Assembly: GCA_013791955.1 (NCBI GenBank)
Contig: VMSW01000010.1
Location: forward strand, 186,001-250,000
DNA length: 64,000 nt
Origin: Propionicimonas sp.
GTDB taxonomy: Bacteria; Actinomycetota; Actinomycetes; Propionibacteriales; Propionibacteriaceae
Reading direction: 5' to 3'
Below, piece after piece: positions 7,989-16,318 of this stretch. The position numbers and the translations under genes are program-made. Positions within the stretch are counted from its first letter, which is position 1. Every line of letters begins with the position of its first letter. The notes under the pieces are model-generated. The model had not been told where the DNA came from. It was given only the letters and a program-made list of their open reading frames with translations, and ran no database searches.

Positions 7989-8444
7989 GTGGCTATCCGG
8001 TCTGGGCGGGGCACCCGCTGGCGAATCGATGCTGCCGACGTTGTCGACGTGTTCGTCTACGTCGTGATGTTGAACCTCGCGGTTGAATACCTGCCCGCGG
8101 TCATTAGCGAGACGTTCACGCTAACCCTGCTGACGGCGATCGTGCTGAAGCTGGTACTCGAGGCAGTCATCTGGATCAAAGATCGTCTCAAGGCGCGCAT
8201 CATCGCCGCCCCTCGTGCCGTCGGCAAGATCGCGGGCGCCCTGGCCCTGTGGCTCGTCCTGGTCGGCAGCAAGTTTGTGGTGCTCGAACTCGTCGCACTC
8301 GCCTTTGCCGGCCAAGTGAAGCTCGGCGGCTTCTTTGCTGTGACGGGGCTAATTTTGGGGCTCATGCTGGCTCGCGCAGGCGTCCGGTGGTTGTTGGCGC
8401 CACCCACCGTCCCGACTGCTCCTATTGGGGACGGTTCCAAATAG
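7989..8444 (+). CDS. Small membrane protein of unknown function
   Basis: A 151-aa protein from GTG at 7989. It has a short basic N-terminus and about four hydrophobic segments (VVDVFVYVVMLNLAVEYLP, FTLTLLTAIVLKLVLEAVIW, GALALWLVLVGSKFVVLE, GGFFAVTGLILGLMLA). I do not recognise the family. The last residues, IGDGSK and the stop codon, are encoded by the first bases of the right-hand repeat set (GGGGACGGTTCC), so the repeat has replaced or extended the original C-terminus. The gene is flanked on both sides by the same 26-bp repeat in opposite orientation. Confidence 0.7.
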   Translation: MAIRSGRGTRWRIDAADVVDVFVYVVMLNLAVEYLPAVISETFTLTLLTAIVLKLVLEAVIWIKDRLKARIIAAPRAVGKIAGALALWLVLVGSKFVVLELVALAFAGQVKLGGFFAVTGLILGLMLARAGVRWLLAPPTVPTAPIGDGSK

Positions 8445-8550
8445 AGCTGTGCGGAGGAACCGTCCCCGTGAGCTGTGCGGAGGAACCGTCCCCGTGAGCT
8501 GTGCGGAGGAACCGTCCCCGTGAGCTGCGCGGAGGAACCGTCCCCGTGAG
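8427..8550. repeat. 26-bp tandem repeat set, right copy (inverted)
   Basis: Begins with GGGGACGGTTCC, which can pair with the following GGAACCGTCCCC (12-bp perfect stem), then continues as four units of 26 bases each ending in GGAACCGTCCCC. The unit is the reverse complement of that at 7827-7927 apart from three centre bases (AGC against CAC). It overlaps the end of the membrane gene at 8444 and stops just before the alr stop codon. Confidence 0.85.
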
Positions 8551-8554
8551 CAGG

Positions 8555-9679
8555 TCAGCCGAGGTATTCGCGGGCCGAGCGGGGGGCCAGCAGGCAGGTC
8601 ACTTCGTAGGGGATGGTGCCCATCAGGCCGGCGATCTCGGTAGTGGTGATTTCGTCGTCGCCGTCGGGGCCGACCAGCACGACTTCCTCGCCAACGGTCT
8701 CGGAGGCCTGCGGGCCAAGGTCGAGCATGGTCTGATCCATGCACACTCGGCCGATGACCGGGCAACTGCGGCCAGCTACCAGCATCCGGCCACGATTGCT
8801 CAGCAGGCGCGAGTAGCCATCGGCATAGCCAACCGGAACCGTACCCACCCAAGTGTCCTGCGGTGCGGTCCAAGTGCGTCCGTAGCTGACGGTCTCGCCG
8901 GCCGCGACCCGCTTCACGAAACTCAGATAGCTGCGCCACTCCAAGGCGGGACGGATTTCCACCGTCCGCTCCGCTTCGGGATCCGGGTAGGCGCCGTAGG
9001 CGATGATGCCTGGACGAACCAGGTCGAACCAGGAATCGGGATGGCCAAGGATGCCGCCTGAGTTCGCCAGATGCTTCAGCGGCACTGGCCCGCGGGCAGC
9101 CTCGATGGCGGCCACAGTCTCGGCGAACAGCTTGATTTGCGCCGCAGTGAACTCAGTACCGGCCGGCGAATCCGAAATCGGAAGGTGCGAGAAGACCCCA
9201 CCGAGATCGACGCCGTCGGTGGCATCGACCAATTTCGCCAGTTCGACGGCCTGTTCGGGTGGGCAGCCGATTCGACGCATTCCGGTATCGACCTTCAGGT
9301 GCACCTCGGCCACCACGTGATTGAGCATGGCTGCCGCCGCCACCATCGCAATCGAGGCGGCATCGGTGACGGTCAAGGTGATATTCGCCGCCACCGCAGC
9401 GTCGGTCTCGCCCGGGTTGCGGGTCATCGACAGCTTCAGAATCGGCAACTCGATGCCAGCCTCCCGCAGCTCGATACCCTCGCTGATGGTGGCCACCCCG
9501 AGCCATTCGGCCGCCCGGTGTTCCTGAATCATCCGCGCCACGCCCACAGCGCCATGGCCGTAGGCGTTCGCCTTCACCGCCACCAGTAGCTTGCGTCCGT
9601 CCACCCGGGTGCGAATCGCGTCCAGATTGGCCCGCAGGTGATCCAGCCGGGTGGTAACCAGGCTGGTCGGCTCGATCAC
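8555..9679 (-). CDS. alr: Alanine racemase
   Basis: A 374-aa PLP enzyme that interconverts L- and D-alanine for peptidoglycan. The PLP lysine lies in VKANAYGHG (Lys36), followed by the TIM barrel, and the C-terminal beta domain holds the SNRGRML and GRVCMDQTMLDLG segments; VGYADGYSR carries the second catalytic tyrosine region. Length is normal for the family. The GTG/ATG start at 9679 overlaps the stop of sseA by four bases, so alr is translated with the sulfurtransferase upstream of it. Its 3' end abuts the 26-bp repeats. Confidence 0.95.
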   Translation of the reverse strand: MIEPTSLVTTRLDHLRANLDAIRTRVDGRKLLVAVKANAYGHGAVGVARMIQEHRAAEWLGVATISEGIELREAGIELPILKLSMTRNPGETDAAVAANITLTVTDAASIAMVAAAAMLNHVVAEVHLKVDTGMRRIGCPPEQAVELAKLVDATDGVDLGGVFSHLPISDSPAGTEFTAAQIKLFAETVAAIEAARGPVPLKHLANSGGILGHPDSWFDLVRPGIIAYGAYPDPEAERTVEIRPALEWRSYLSFVKRVAAGETVSYGRTWTAPQDTWVGTVPVGYADGYSRLLSNRGRMLVAGRSCPVIGRVCMDQTMLDLGPQASETVGEEVVLVGPDGDDEITTTEIAGLMGTIPYEVTCLLAPRSAREYLG

Positions 9680-10512
9680 GAGGCATCCCCGGTGGCCACC
9701 GGACGGTAGTCATCGGCCGACCATCCAGACCAGGACGGCGGGTAGAGGGCGCCTTCAATGCCAAGGCTGGCCAGCGCCAGCAGCACCTGGGCCGCCGATA
9801 CTCCCGAGCCGCAATAGACCGCGACCGGCCGATCGGCTGGCAGCGCCAATAGCCCATCCAGTTGGTCGGCGCTCGGCATCAGGCCTTTCTCGTCCCAGAA
9901 GCTGGTGACCGGACGATTGACCGCGCCGGGAATGTGGCCGGCTTTCGCGTCGATCGGTTCAACCTCGCCCCGGTAGCGCTCCGGCGCGCGGACGTCCATC
10001 ACGATGCCGTCGAAAGTCGCCACTTCGTTGGCAGTCAGGGTGGGCAGGCAGCCGGTCTCCAGGGTGAGGCTGGTGGGCTCCCAGTCGCGCGATTCGCCGC
10101 TGACCAGACCGCCATCGGCCGCCGTCCAGGCGCTGATCCCGCCGTCCAGCACCCAAGTGCTCAAGCCGGCCCAAGTGAGCACCCACCAGGCGCGGGCGGC
10201 GGCGTAGGAGCCGGGCTCGTCGTAGACCACGATTGGCTGTTCTGGATCAATACCCAGTTCGCCCAGGCCGACCGCCAGTTGCTCGGCACTTGGCAGCGGG
10301 TGGCGACCCAGCCGCGGATCGGTGAGCGGCCCAGTCAGCACCTTTTCCAGATCGAGGAAGCGAGCGCCGGGTAGGTGGCCCTCAAGGTAGCGCTGGTAGC
10401 CGGAGCCAGGAGCTTCGCCCAAAGACCAACGAACGTCGAGTAGTTGGGCGCCAGCGTTCACCGCTTCGGGCAGGTCTTTGACGCTTACCAGTACGTCATT
10501 TCGGGTGGACAC
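9676..10512 (-). CDS. sseA: Thiosulfate / 3-mercaptopyruvate sulfurtransferase, two-domain rhodanese
   Basis: A 278-aa protein with two rhodanese modules. The N-terminal inactive module shows LLDVRWSLGEAPGSGYQRYLEGH and ends near residue 120. The C-terminal module carries the active loop VYCGSGVSA, with the catalytic cysteine near residue 232 that accepts a sulfane sulfur. CGSGV-type loops occur in both thiosulfate and mercaptopyruvate enzymes, so the natural donor is not settled. It is the first gene of a two-gene unit with alr, overlapping by four bases. Confidence 0.88.
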   Translation of the reverse strand: MSTRNDVLVSVKDLPEAVNAGAQLLDVRWSLGEAPGSGYQRYLEGHLPGARFLDLEKVLTGPLTDPRLGRHPLPSAEQLAVGLGELGIDPEQPIVVYDEPGSYAAARAWWVLTWAGLSTWVLDGGISAWTAADGGLVSGESRDWEPTSLTLETGCLPTLTANEVATFDGIVMDVRAPERYRGEVEPIDAKAGHIPGAVNRPVTSFWDEKGLMPSADQLDGLLALPADRPVAVYCGSGVSAAQVLLALASLGIEGALYPPSWSGWSADDYRPVATGDAS

Positions 10513-10661
10513 GTCAGAAACTCTAGAACCATCACCACCCCTGCGGCAGGGGCGATCATGCCCAGGCGCCGATCCACGTCAACATCCGGTTGGCTAAATC
10601 GGGCCGAATTCGCCGCGCTCTGCGCAACTGCTCCCCACGCGGGTTGCAGTGAACCGCCTAG
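10513..10661. other. Intergenic region with a short GC hairpin
   Basis: No gene is visible. It holds the inverted repeat CCCCTGC-G-GCAGGGG at 10538-10552, which could form a five-base-pair stem and small loop between the FG-GAP lipoprotein gene end and the sseA start. No T-run follows on either strand, so a terminator role is only possible. Confidence 0.4.
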
Positions 10662-12407
10662 TCAGCCTGCGGTGGTGCCGTTACGCAGCAGTGAACCTCT
10701 GGCGGTGGGCCAGGGGGCCTTGGTAGCCGTCGAACCGGGAACCGTCCACACGTCCAAGCCGTGATCAATCGAGAGCGTCACGATTTCCAAAGTGCCATTT
10801 CCGTCCAGATCGGCAATGGACGGCGCCGCAGCGATGCCGATGCCATTTCCGTCCTTGGCCTGTTTGGGCACCCGAAGGTCGGTGACCTTGCCGCCCTTGG
10901 CGGTCAGCACCACCAGCCGACCGCTCTTGGTGGCCCGCCCGTACACGCCGAAAACCAGCTCGGGCACGCCATCGCCGTTGAGGTCGGCGGCGGTCACTTC
11001 AGAGGCGAAAGTGCGCTTCTTACCGGGCGCGTAGCCCCAGCGCCATAGCCGCTTCCCGGCCGAGGAGATTGCATAGATGTAGCCATCATTGCCGGGGAAG
11101 ACGATGTCGAGTTTTCCGTCGCCGGTCAGGTCCACCAAGGTTGGGGCCGGGATGCCATCGGGGGGATACCAATCCCCGGCCTTGCGCACAATCGGCTTGC
11201 CGGTCTGCGGCAGCGTCGAGAAGCCGGCGTGGCGCCGACCCGAAAGTTTGCCGCCGTGCTGCGCGCCGTCGAGCACCATGACCGCGTGGGCCTGGGTCTG
11301 GTAGGGGATCTTCTTCTCCACATTCGGGATGCCGATCACCTCGGCGTGGCCATCGCCGTCAAGATCGCCGATGGACGGCGGCGAGGCCGTCCATTGCAGC
11401 CAAGAGGTGGTTTTCGGGCTCGGCCAGGCGCCGGTGTGGGAGTGCATCAGTTTGTCTTCCACCGAGGCGGCCGTCCAGCGAATGAACTGACCCCAGCCCA
11501 GTCGTTTGCCCTTGTAGGCGCTGGCTGGGTTGGTGTACCAACTCGAGGCCAGCACTGAGGTGCCGTCGTGATTGAACAGGTTGATCTGGTGATTGTCGTA
11601 GGTGACCACGATCTCCAACTGCGGGTCGTCGTCGAGTTGGCCGATGCCAACGTTCAGCCCGTAGGCGCCGTAGCCGTGGTTGCCGTAGCCGTTGAAGTTC
11701 TTGTCGTTGCCGGCACCAGTCAGACGGTTGTAGCGCGGCCAGGCTGGCTTGTGGCCACTCGCCGGGGCGTAGAGCCGGCCGTTGGCGGCGAAGACGAACA
11801 CCTGCGCACCGGTCTTGGACGTGTTCGTGGTGGTCGCCACCACCTCGATCTTGCCGTTGCCATCAAGGTCGGCTGCGGCCAGGCCGCGCACCTCCGGCTT
11901 TTGGCCGCCGCTGGCCACCGAGGTGGGCCAGCCCTTCTTCTTGGTCAGCTTGCCACCGCGCCATTCGTAGGCTGCGACGCTGCCGCTGCCGCCGACGACG
12001 ACCTCCTTGATCCCATCGCCGTCCAGATCGGCGACCACCGAAGGCGCGTACACCCGGCCCTTGGTGGCAGTACCGGTGGCCAGCTTCTTGCCAGTGGCGG
12101 AGTAGACATAGGTGGAATACAGGGGCGCGACGATTTCCAGTTTGCCGTCGCCGGTCAGATCCACCAGGGACGGCGAGGAGAACCAGCCAGTTTGGCCGGG
12201 GTCGATGCGCCGGACGAACACCGGACGTTGCACCGCGGCCTGGGTGGTGACCTCAGCTGGGTTGTCCTGGGCGCCGAGCTCAACTGGGGCGGCCGGGGCG
12301 TCGGCCACCGAGTCGGCTCCGACCCCCGCGGTAGTTGCGCAGCCAGCGATCAGGGCTGAGACGGTGGCGAGACTGAGAATGCTGGTAACTCTTAACGAGC
12401 GGCGCAT
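10662..12407 (-). CDS. FG-GAP/VCBS repeat lipoprotein
   Basis: A 581-aa secreted lipoprotein. The signal peptide ends in a lipobox (LIAGC, Cys23) after a basic start MRRSLR. The mature part is built from FG-GAP/VCBS-type blades with calcium-binding-like loops of the form DLTGDGKLEIV, DLDGDGIKEVV, DLDGNGKIEVV, DLDGDGHAEVI, DLTGDGKLDIV, DLNGDGVPELV and DLDGNGTLEIV, at least seven copies, enough for one beta-propeller. Such proteins sit on the outer face of the membrane and usually bind polymers or other proteins; no enzyme motif is visible. It is a single-gene unit. A relation to the secreted family at 48-55 kb is limited to the DxDxDG loop type. Confidence 0.88.
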   Translation of the reverse strand: MRRSLRVTSILSLATVSALIAGCATTAGVGADSVADAPAAPVELGAQDNPAEVTTQAAVQRPVFVRRIDPGQTGWFSSPSLVDLTGDGKLEIVAPLYSTYVYSATGKKLATGTATKGRVYAPSVVADLDGDGIKEVVVGGSGSVAAYEWRGGKLTKKKGWPTSVASGGQKPEVRGLAAADLDGNGKIEVVATTTNTSKTGAQVFVFAANGRLYAPASGHKPAWPRYNRLTGAGNDKNFNGYGNHGYGAYGLNVGIGQLDDDPQLEIVVTYDNHQINLFNHDGTSVLASSWYTNPASAYKGKRLGWGQFIRWTAASVEDKLMHSHTGAWPSPKTTSWLQWTASPPSIGDLDGDGHAEVIGIPNVEKKIPYQTQAHAVMVLDGAQHGGKLSGRRHAGFSTLPQTGKPIVRKAGDWYPPDGIPAPTLVDLTGDGKLDIVFPGNDGYIYAISSAGKRLWRWGYAPGKKRTFASEVTAADLNGDGVPELVFGVYGRATKSGRLVVLTAKGGKVTDLRVPKQAKDGNGIGIAAAPSIADLDGNGTLEIVTLSIDHGLDVWTVPGSTATKAPWPTARGSLLRNGTTAG

Positions 12408-12482
12408 TTGGTCACGCTAACGGCGCCACCGCCGCGAAGCAACACCCGGCCCCCCATTCCTGGTTGGCCCGCGCCATCGGCG

Positions 12483-14003
12483 TCAGAACAGCAGGGCCAA
12501 GCCGGGGTTCGACATGATCGTGGCCACCTCGGCCAGGAACTTCGAAGCCATTGCGCCATCGATCAGCCGATGGTCAAAGGTGAGCGAGACGGTGCAGACG
12601 CTGCGCGGCTCCAGGTGCTCATCAGCGCCGGTGCCGACCACCCACGGCTTGCGTCGAATGGTGCCAAGGCACATGATCGCCGACTCGCCGGGGCTCAGGA
12701 TCGGGGTGCCGCCATCTACCCCGAAGACACCGATGTTGGTGATGGTGAAAGTGCCGTCGGCTAGGTCGTACGGCTGGACGCGACCCTCGCGGGCCGCCGC
12801 GACCATGGCGTTTAGCGCCTCGGTCAGCTCGACCAGATTCATCCGTTCAGCGTTCTTGATGTTAGGCACCAGCAAGCCGCGGGGGGTAGCCGCGGCGATG
12901 CCAAGATTCACCGAGCCATGCAGAATGATTTCGCCCACCTCGGCGTCATAGCTGGAGTTGATCTCCGGGATGCGGGTCATGGCCAGGCAGGCCGCTTTTG
13001 CAAATACCAGCAGCGGCGAGACCCGTAGACCGGTGAACTCCCGCCGGGTCTTCAGCAACTCCAGCATCTCGACGGTGCCAGTGACGTCGGCTTCGATCAT
13101 CGCGGTGGCCTGCGGGATTTGCAGCGAGGCGGTCATCGAGTTGAACATCGCTCGTCGGATCCCGCGCAGTGGCACCCGTCGATCCCGTCCGGGCAGGCCG
13201 CCGCTGGCCGCAGCGACGACGTCCTCAGCGGTGATCAGGCCACCGGCTCCCGTGCCGATGAGCTGATTCAGATCGACCCCCAGATCACGGGCCACGCGGC
13301 GCACCGCCGGGGTGGCCAGCGGTCGGCGTCCCGCCTTTGCTCCAGCGGACGGACGTCCGGGCGGCGGCAGGTGTTCGCCGGAGGCCACCGCGTCGAGACG
13401 ATCTGAGGGGGTTACCTCATCGGTACGGCGTGAGACCGGATTGGCGGTGTCGTAGGACTCATGCACCTGATCGGTCTCGGGCACGGCTACCGCTGCGCCA
13501 CCGCGACGGGCTCGCCGCGAGATCGCGCCGGCCTTGGCGCCGTACCCGACCAACATCGCATTGGTCGCTGCGGCACCTTGGGCTTCGACGGGCTCAGCCA
13601 CCTGACCTTGGGCTTCGACGGGCTCAGCCACCTGCTGTTCAGTTCCCTGAGTCGACCCACCAGTTCCCTGAGTCGACCCACCAGTTCCCTGAGCTTGTCG
13701 AAGGGTCACATCCGAGGCTTCGACGGGCTCAGCCAACTGTTGTTCAGTTCCCTGAGCTTGTCGAAGGGTCTCCTCCCCGATGCGAATGATCGGCGAACCC
13801 ACTTCGACCACGTCGCCCTCGGCGACTAGTAGCTCGCTCACGACTCCGGCGTAGGGGCTGGGCAGTTCGACCAGCGACTTGGCGGTCTCGATCTCTACCA
13901 GAACGTCGTTGACGGCAACCACGTCACCAACGGCGACCAGCCAACGGACGATCTCGGCCTCCTGGAGGCCCTCCCCCGGATCGGGCAACTTGAACTCAGG
14001 CAT
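12483..14003 (-). CDS. E2 dihydrolipoamide acyltransferase of a 2-oxoacid dehydrogenase complex
   Basis: A 506-aa acyltransferase. The lipoyl domain covers residues 1-77 with the lipoyl lysine in EIETAKSLVELPS (Lys42). Residues 79-142 are a low-complexity stretch made of in-frame copies of the genome's dyad repeat (TLRQAQGT and AEPVEA units). A peripheral-subunit-binding domain follows near residue 235 (ATPAVRRVARDLGVDLNQL), and the catalytic domain ends with FDHRLIDGAMASKF, holding the active-site His and Asp. E2 passes the acyl group from E1 to CoA. E1alpha and E1beta lie upstream in the same operon, a layout usual for branched-chain 2-oxoacid (Bkd) complexes; pyruvate is the alternative. 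No E3 gene is in the window. Confidence 0.9.
   Translation of the reverse strand: MPEFKLPDPGEGLQEAEIVRWLVAVGDVVAVNDVLVEIETAKSLVELPSPYAGVVSELLVAEGDVVEVGSPIIRIGEETLRQAQGTEQQLAEPVEASDVTLRQAQGTGGSTQGTGGSTQGTEQQVAEPVEAQGQVAEPVEAQGAAATNAMLVGYGAKAGAISRRARRGGAAVAVPETDQVHESYDTANPVSRRTDEVTPSDRLDAVASGEHLPPPGRPSAGAKAGRRPLATPAVRRVARDLGVDLNQLIGTGAGGLITAEDVVAAASGGLPGRDRRVPLRGIRRAMFNSMTASLQIPQATAMIEADVTGTVEMLELLKTRREFTGLRVSPLLVFAKAACLAMTRIPEINSSYDAEVGEIILHGSVNLGIAAATPRGLLVPNIKNAERMNLVELTEALNAMVAAAREGRVQPYDLADGTFTITNIGVFGVDGGTPILSPGESAIMCLGTIRRKPWVVGTGADEHLEPRSVCTVSLTFDHRLIDGAMASKFLAEVATIMSNPGLALLF
13579..13770. repeat. Dyad repeat cluster inside the E2 gene
   Basis: About 192 bases carrying three GGCTTCGACGGGCTCAGCC halves and several CAGTTCCCTGAG units, two of them running to CTTGTCGAAGGGTC. 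All are read in frame, giving TLRQAQGT, AEPVEA and GGSTQGT peptides in the linker between lipoyl and E1/E3-binding domains. The length is a multiple of three. Confidence 0.9.
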
Positions 14004-14012
14004 TTGGGTTCC

Positions 14013-14996
14013 TCACCAGTTCAGCGAACGGTCGACGGCATCGAGCACCCGATCCAGATCGGGCAGGTAGCCCTCTTCCACCTTTGAGGGTGGGTAGGGC
14101 AGGTCGTAGCCGGTCACGCGCAGCACCGGCGCGTCCAGCTCATAGAAACAGTTCTGCTGGATCCTGGCCGCGATCTCGGCACCAATACCGAGCGTCCCGA
14201 CGGCCTCATGGACCACGATCGCCCGGCCGGTACGCCGCACCGATTCGAGGATCGTGGCGTCGTCCAGCGGCGAGAGCGAGCGCAGATCGACCACTTCCAG
14301 ATTGCGGCCCTCCTCAGCGGCAGTGATCGCCGCCTCCAAGCAGGTGCGCACCATCGGACCGTAGGTGAGCAGAGTGGCGTCGGTGCCGGGCTTGACCACC
14401 CGCGCCGAGAACAACGACAAATCGGCCGACTGCTGATCGGTATCCACTTCGCCCTTGTCGTGGTAGCGACGTTTGGGTTCGAGGAAGATCACCGGATCAT
14501 CGGAGGTGATCGCCTGCTGAATCATCCAATAGGCATCTGTTGGGGACGCGCAGGTGACCACCTTCAGGCCAGGGGTGTGGGCGAAGTAGGCCTCCGGCGA
14601 CTCGGAGTGGTGCTCGATGGCACCGATACCGCCGCCGTAAGGGATGCGAACCACCATCGGCACGCTGAGCTGGCCGCCGGTGCGGAACCGCAGCCGGGAG
14701 ACTTGGGAGACCAACTGGTCGAAGGCCGGGTAGACGAAGCCGTCGAACTGGATTTCTACCACTGGACGGTAGCCGCGCAGCGCCAAGCCGACTGCAGTGC
14801 CGACGATGCCGGATTCGGCCAACGGCGTGTCGATCACCCGGTCGCGCCCGAACTCGGCCTGTAGGCCCTCGGTCACCCGGAACACCCCGCCGAGTTTGCC
14901 GATGTCTTCCCCAGCCAGCAGCACTTTCGGTTCGGCAGCCAGGGACTTGCGCAGGCCAGCGTTGAGCGCTTTGGCCATTGTCATGGTGGTCATCAC
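14013..14996 (-). CDS. E1 beta subunit of a 2-oxoacid dehydrogenase (branched-chain type)
   Basis: A 327-aa transketolase-like subunit. It shows the conserved GEDIGKLGGVFRVTEGL start region, DTPLAESGIVGTAVGLALRG, EIQFDGFVYPAFDQLVSQ, PYGGGIGAIEHHSESPEAYF (cited only as landmarks) and the C-terminal VVHEAVGTLGIGAEIAA. Together with E1alpha it forms the heterotetramer that decarboxylates the 2-oxoacid with thiamine diphosphate and reductively acylates E2. It begins inside the end of E1alpha (four-base overlap) and stops nine bases before E2. It contains no repeat insertions, unlike its two neighbours. Confidence 0.9.
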   Translation of the reverse strand: MMTTMTMAKALNAGLRKSLAAEPKVLLAGEDIGKLGGVFRVTEGLQAEFGRDRVIDTPLAESGIVGTAVGLALRGYRPVVEIQFDGFVYPAFDQLVSQVSRLRFRTGGQLSVPMVVRIPYGGGIGAIEHHSESPEAYFAHTPGLKVVTCASPTDAYWMIQQAITSDDPVIFLEPKRRYHDKGEVDTDQQSADLSLFSARVVKPGTDATLLTYGPMVRTCLEAAITAAEEGRNLEVVDLRSLSPLDDATILESVRRTGRAIVVHEAVGTLGIGAEIAARIQQNCFYELDAPVLRVTGYDLPYPPSKVEEGYLPDLDRVLDAVDRSLNW

Positions 14997-16318
14997 AGCA
15001 CCTCCCCGGTGAGGCTGGCGGCCCCATCAGTTCCCTGAGCCGCCCCATCAGTTCCCTGAGCCGCCCCACCAGTTCCCTGAGCCTGTCGAAGGGTCACCTC
15101 TGGGGCTTCGACGAGCTCAGCCAACTGTCTGGGGGCACCAGTTCCCTGAGCTGACCCACCAGTTCCCTGAGCTTGGCCTGCCCTGAGCTCGTCGAAGGGT
15201 CGAAGGGTCGCTTCTGCAGCACCGTCGAAGGAGGCCTCATAAGCCAAGTGGTCCTCGCGCTGGGCGAGCAGGAGTTCGGGGGTCTCGACGTAGGCCTGGC
15301 CGAAGTAACTCGCCAGGGGGCGCTCCGGCAGGGTCAGGCAGCCAGCCCGCAGCCGCTCGGCGAGCATGTCCGCTTCGACGGCGAGCGCGTCCAGCCAGGT
15401 GGCATCAATGGCGCCTACTCGCAAGAGATAGCTGCGCAGCCGCTCGATCGGGTCTTTGGCGCGCCAGTCTTCGACCTCGGTTGATTGGCGGTATTTGGTG
15501 GGGTCGTCGGAGGTGGTGTGCGCGCCCATCCGGTAGGTGTAGGCCTCGATCAGCGTCGGGCCGTCGCCGCGACGGGCGCGGTCCATGGCCCATTCGGTGA
15601 CTGCCCGCACCGCCAGTACGTCGTTGCCGTCCACTCGAACGCCGGGGAAACCGAAGCCGGCCGCGCGCTGGTAGAGCGGGATTCTCGACTGCAATGCGCT
15701 CGGCTCGCTGATGGCGTATTGGTTGTTCTGGCAGAAGAACACCACTGGGGCAGCAAAGGAGGCGGCGAAGATGAAGGCCTCGTTCACGTCGCCCTGGCTG
15801 GTGGCGCCATCACCGAAGTAGACGATCACTGCGGCTGAATCGGCGGGATCAGCGGTGCCAACCAGGCCGTCGCGCTGCACCCCCATCGCCATCCCGACCG
15901 CGTGCAGGGTCTGGGTGCCAATGACGAAGGAGTAGGGGTGGAAGGTGTCTGGACGGCTGGGCCATTCGGTCATCCCGGTGCCGCGGAAGGTGGTGAGCAG
16001 GTCGAGTGGATCGATGCCAGCACACCAGGCCACGCCATGCTCGCGATAGGACGGCACAAGGACGTCCTGGCCACGGGTGGCTCGCGCCGAGCCGATTTGG
16101 GCGGCCTCCTGGCCCAGCGATGGCGGCCAAAGGCCAAGCTCGCCTTTGCGTTGCAGTGCGGTGGCCTCGGCATCGATGCGGCGGGTCAAGACCATGTCGC
16201 GCAGGTCAGCGGCCAGTTCGGCATCGGCGCCGGCGTAGGCAAACTCGGCATGCTCGACCCGATTGCCTTGAGGGTCGAGAAGCTGGACGAAGTCGGGCCC
16301 GGCAAGTGGCTCGGTCAA
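14993..16318 (-). CDS. E1 alpha subunit of a 2-oxoacid dehydrogenase (branched-chain type)
   Basis: A 441-aa protein, about 60-70 residues longer than usual. The thiamine diphosphate motif GDGATSQGDVNEAFIFAA...NN is near residue 165, and the regulatory-loop region YRMGAHTTSDDPTKYR, typical of branched-chain E1alpha, is near residue 265. Residues from about 370 to 433 are a repeat-derived tail with QAQGT, LAELVEA and GAAQGT peptides, encoded by dyad repeats at 15022-15210. It is the first gene of the E1alpha-E1beta-E2 operon. A 12-bp perfect palindrome 177 bases upstream may be an operator. Confidence 0.9.
   Translation of the reverse strand: MTEPLAGPDFVQLLDPQGNRVEHAEFAYAGADAELAADLRDMVLTRRIDAEATALQRKGELGLWPPSLGQEAAQIGSARATRGQDVLVPSYREHGVAWCAGIDPLDLLTTFRGTGMTEWPSRPDTFHPYSFVIGTQTLHAVGMAMGVQRDGLVGTADPADSAAVIVYFGDGATSQGDVNEAFIFAASFAAPVVFFCQNNQYAISEPSALQSRIPLYQRAAGFGFPGVRVDGNDVLAVRAVTEWAMDRARRGDGPTLIEAYTYRMGAHTTSDDPTKYRQSTEVEDWRAKDPIERLRSYLLRVGAIDATWLDALAVEADMLAERLRAGCLTLPERPLASYFGQAYVETPELLLAQREDHLAYEASFDGAAEATLRPFDELRAGQAQGTGGSAQGTGAPRQLAELVEAPEVTLRQAQGTGGAAQGTDGAAQGTDGAASLTGEVL
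15022..15210. repeat. Dyad repeat cluster inside the 3' end of the E1 alpha gene
   Basis: About 190 bases with five CAGTTCCCTGAG units, two GTCGAAGGGTC ends and one GGCTTCGACGAGCTCAGCC half, all read in frame and forming the C-terminal tail of E1alpha. The gene ends 29 bases beyond the last unit and still overlaps E1beta by four bases. Confidence 0.9.

Noticed and set aside
7827..8550. CRISPR-like array of 26-bp repeats
   Set aside because: The units are directly adjacent without unique spacers, occur in two inverted sets and no cas genes are nearby.
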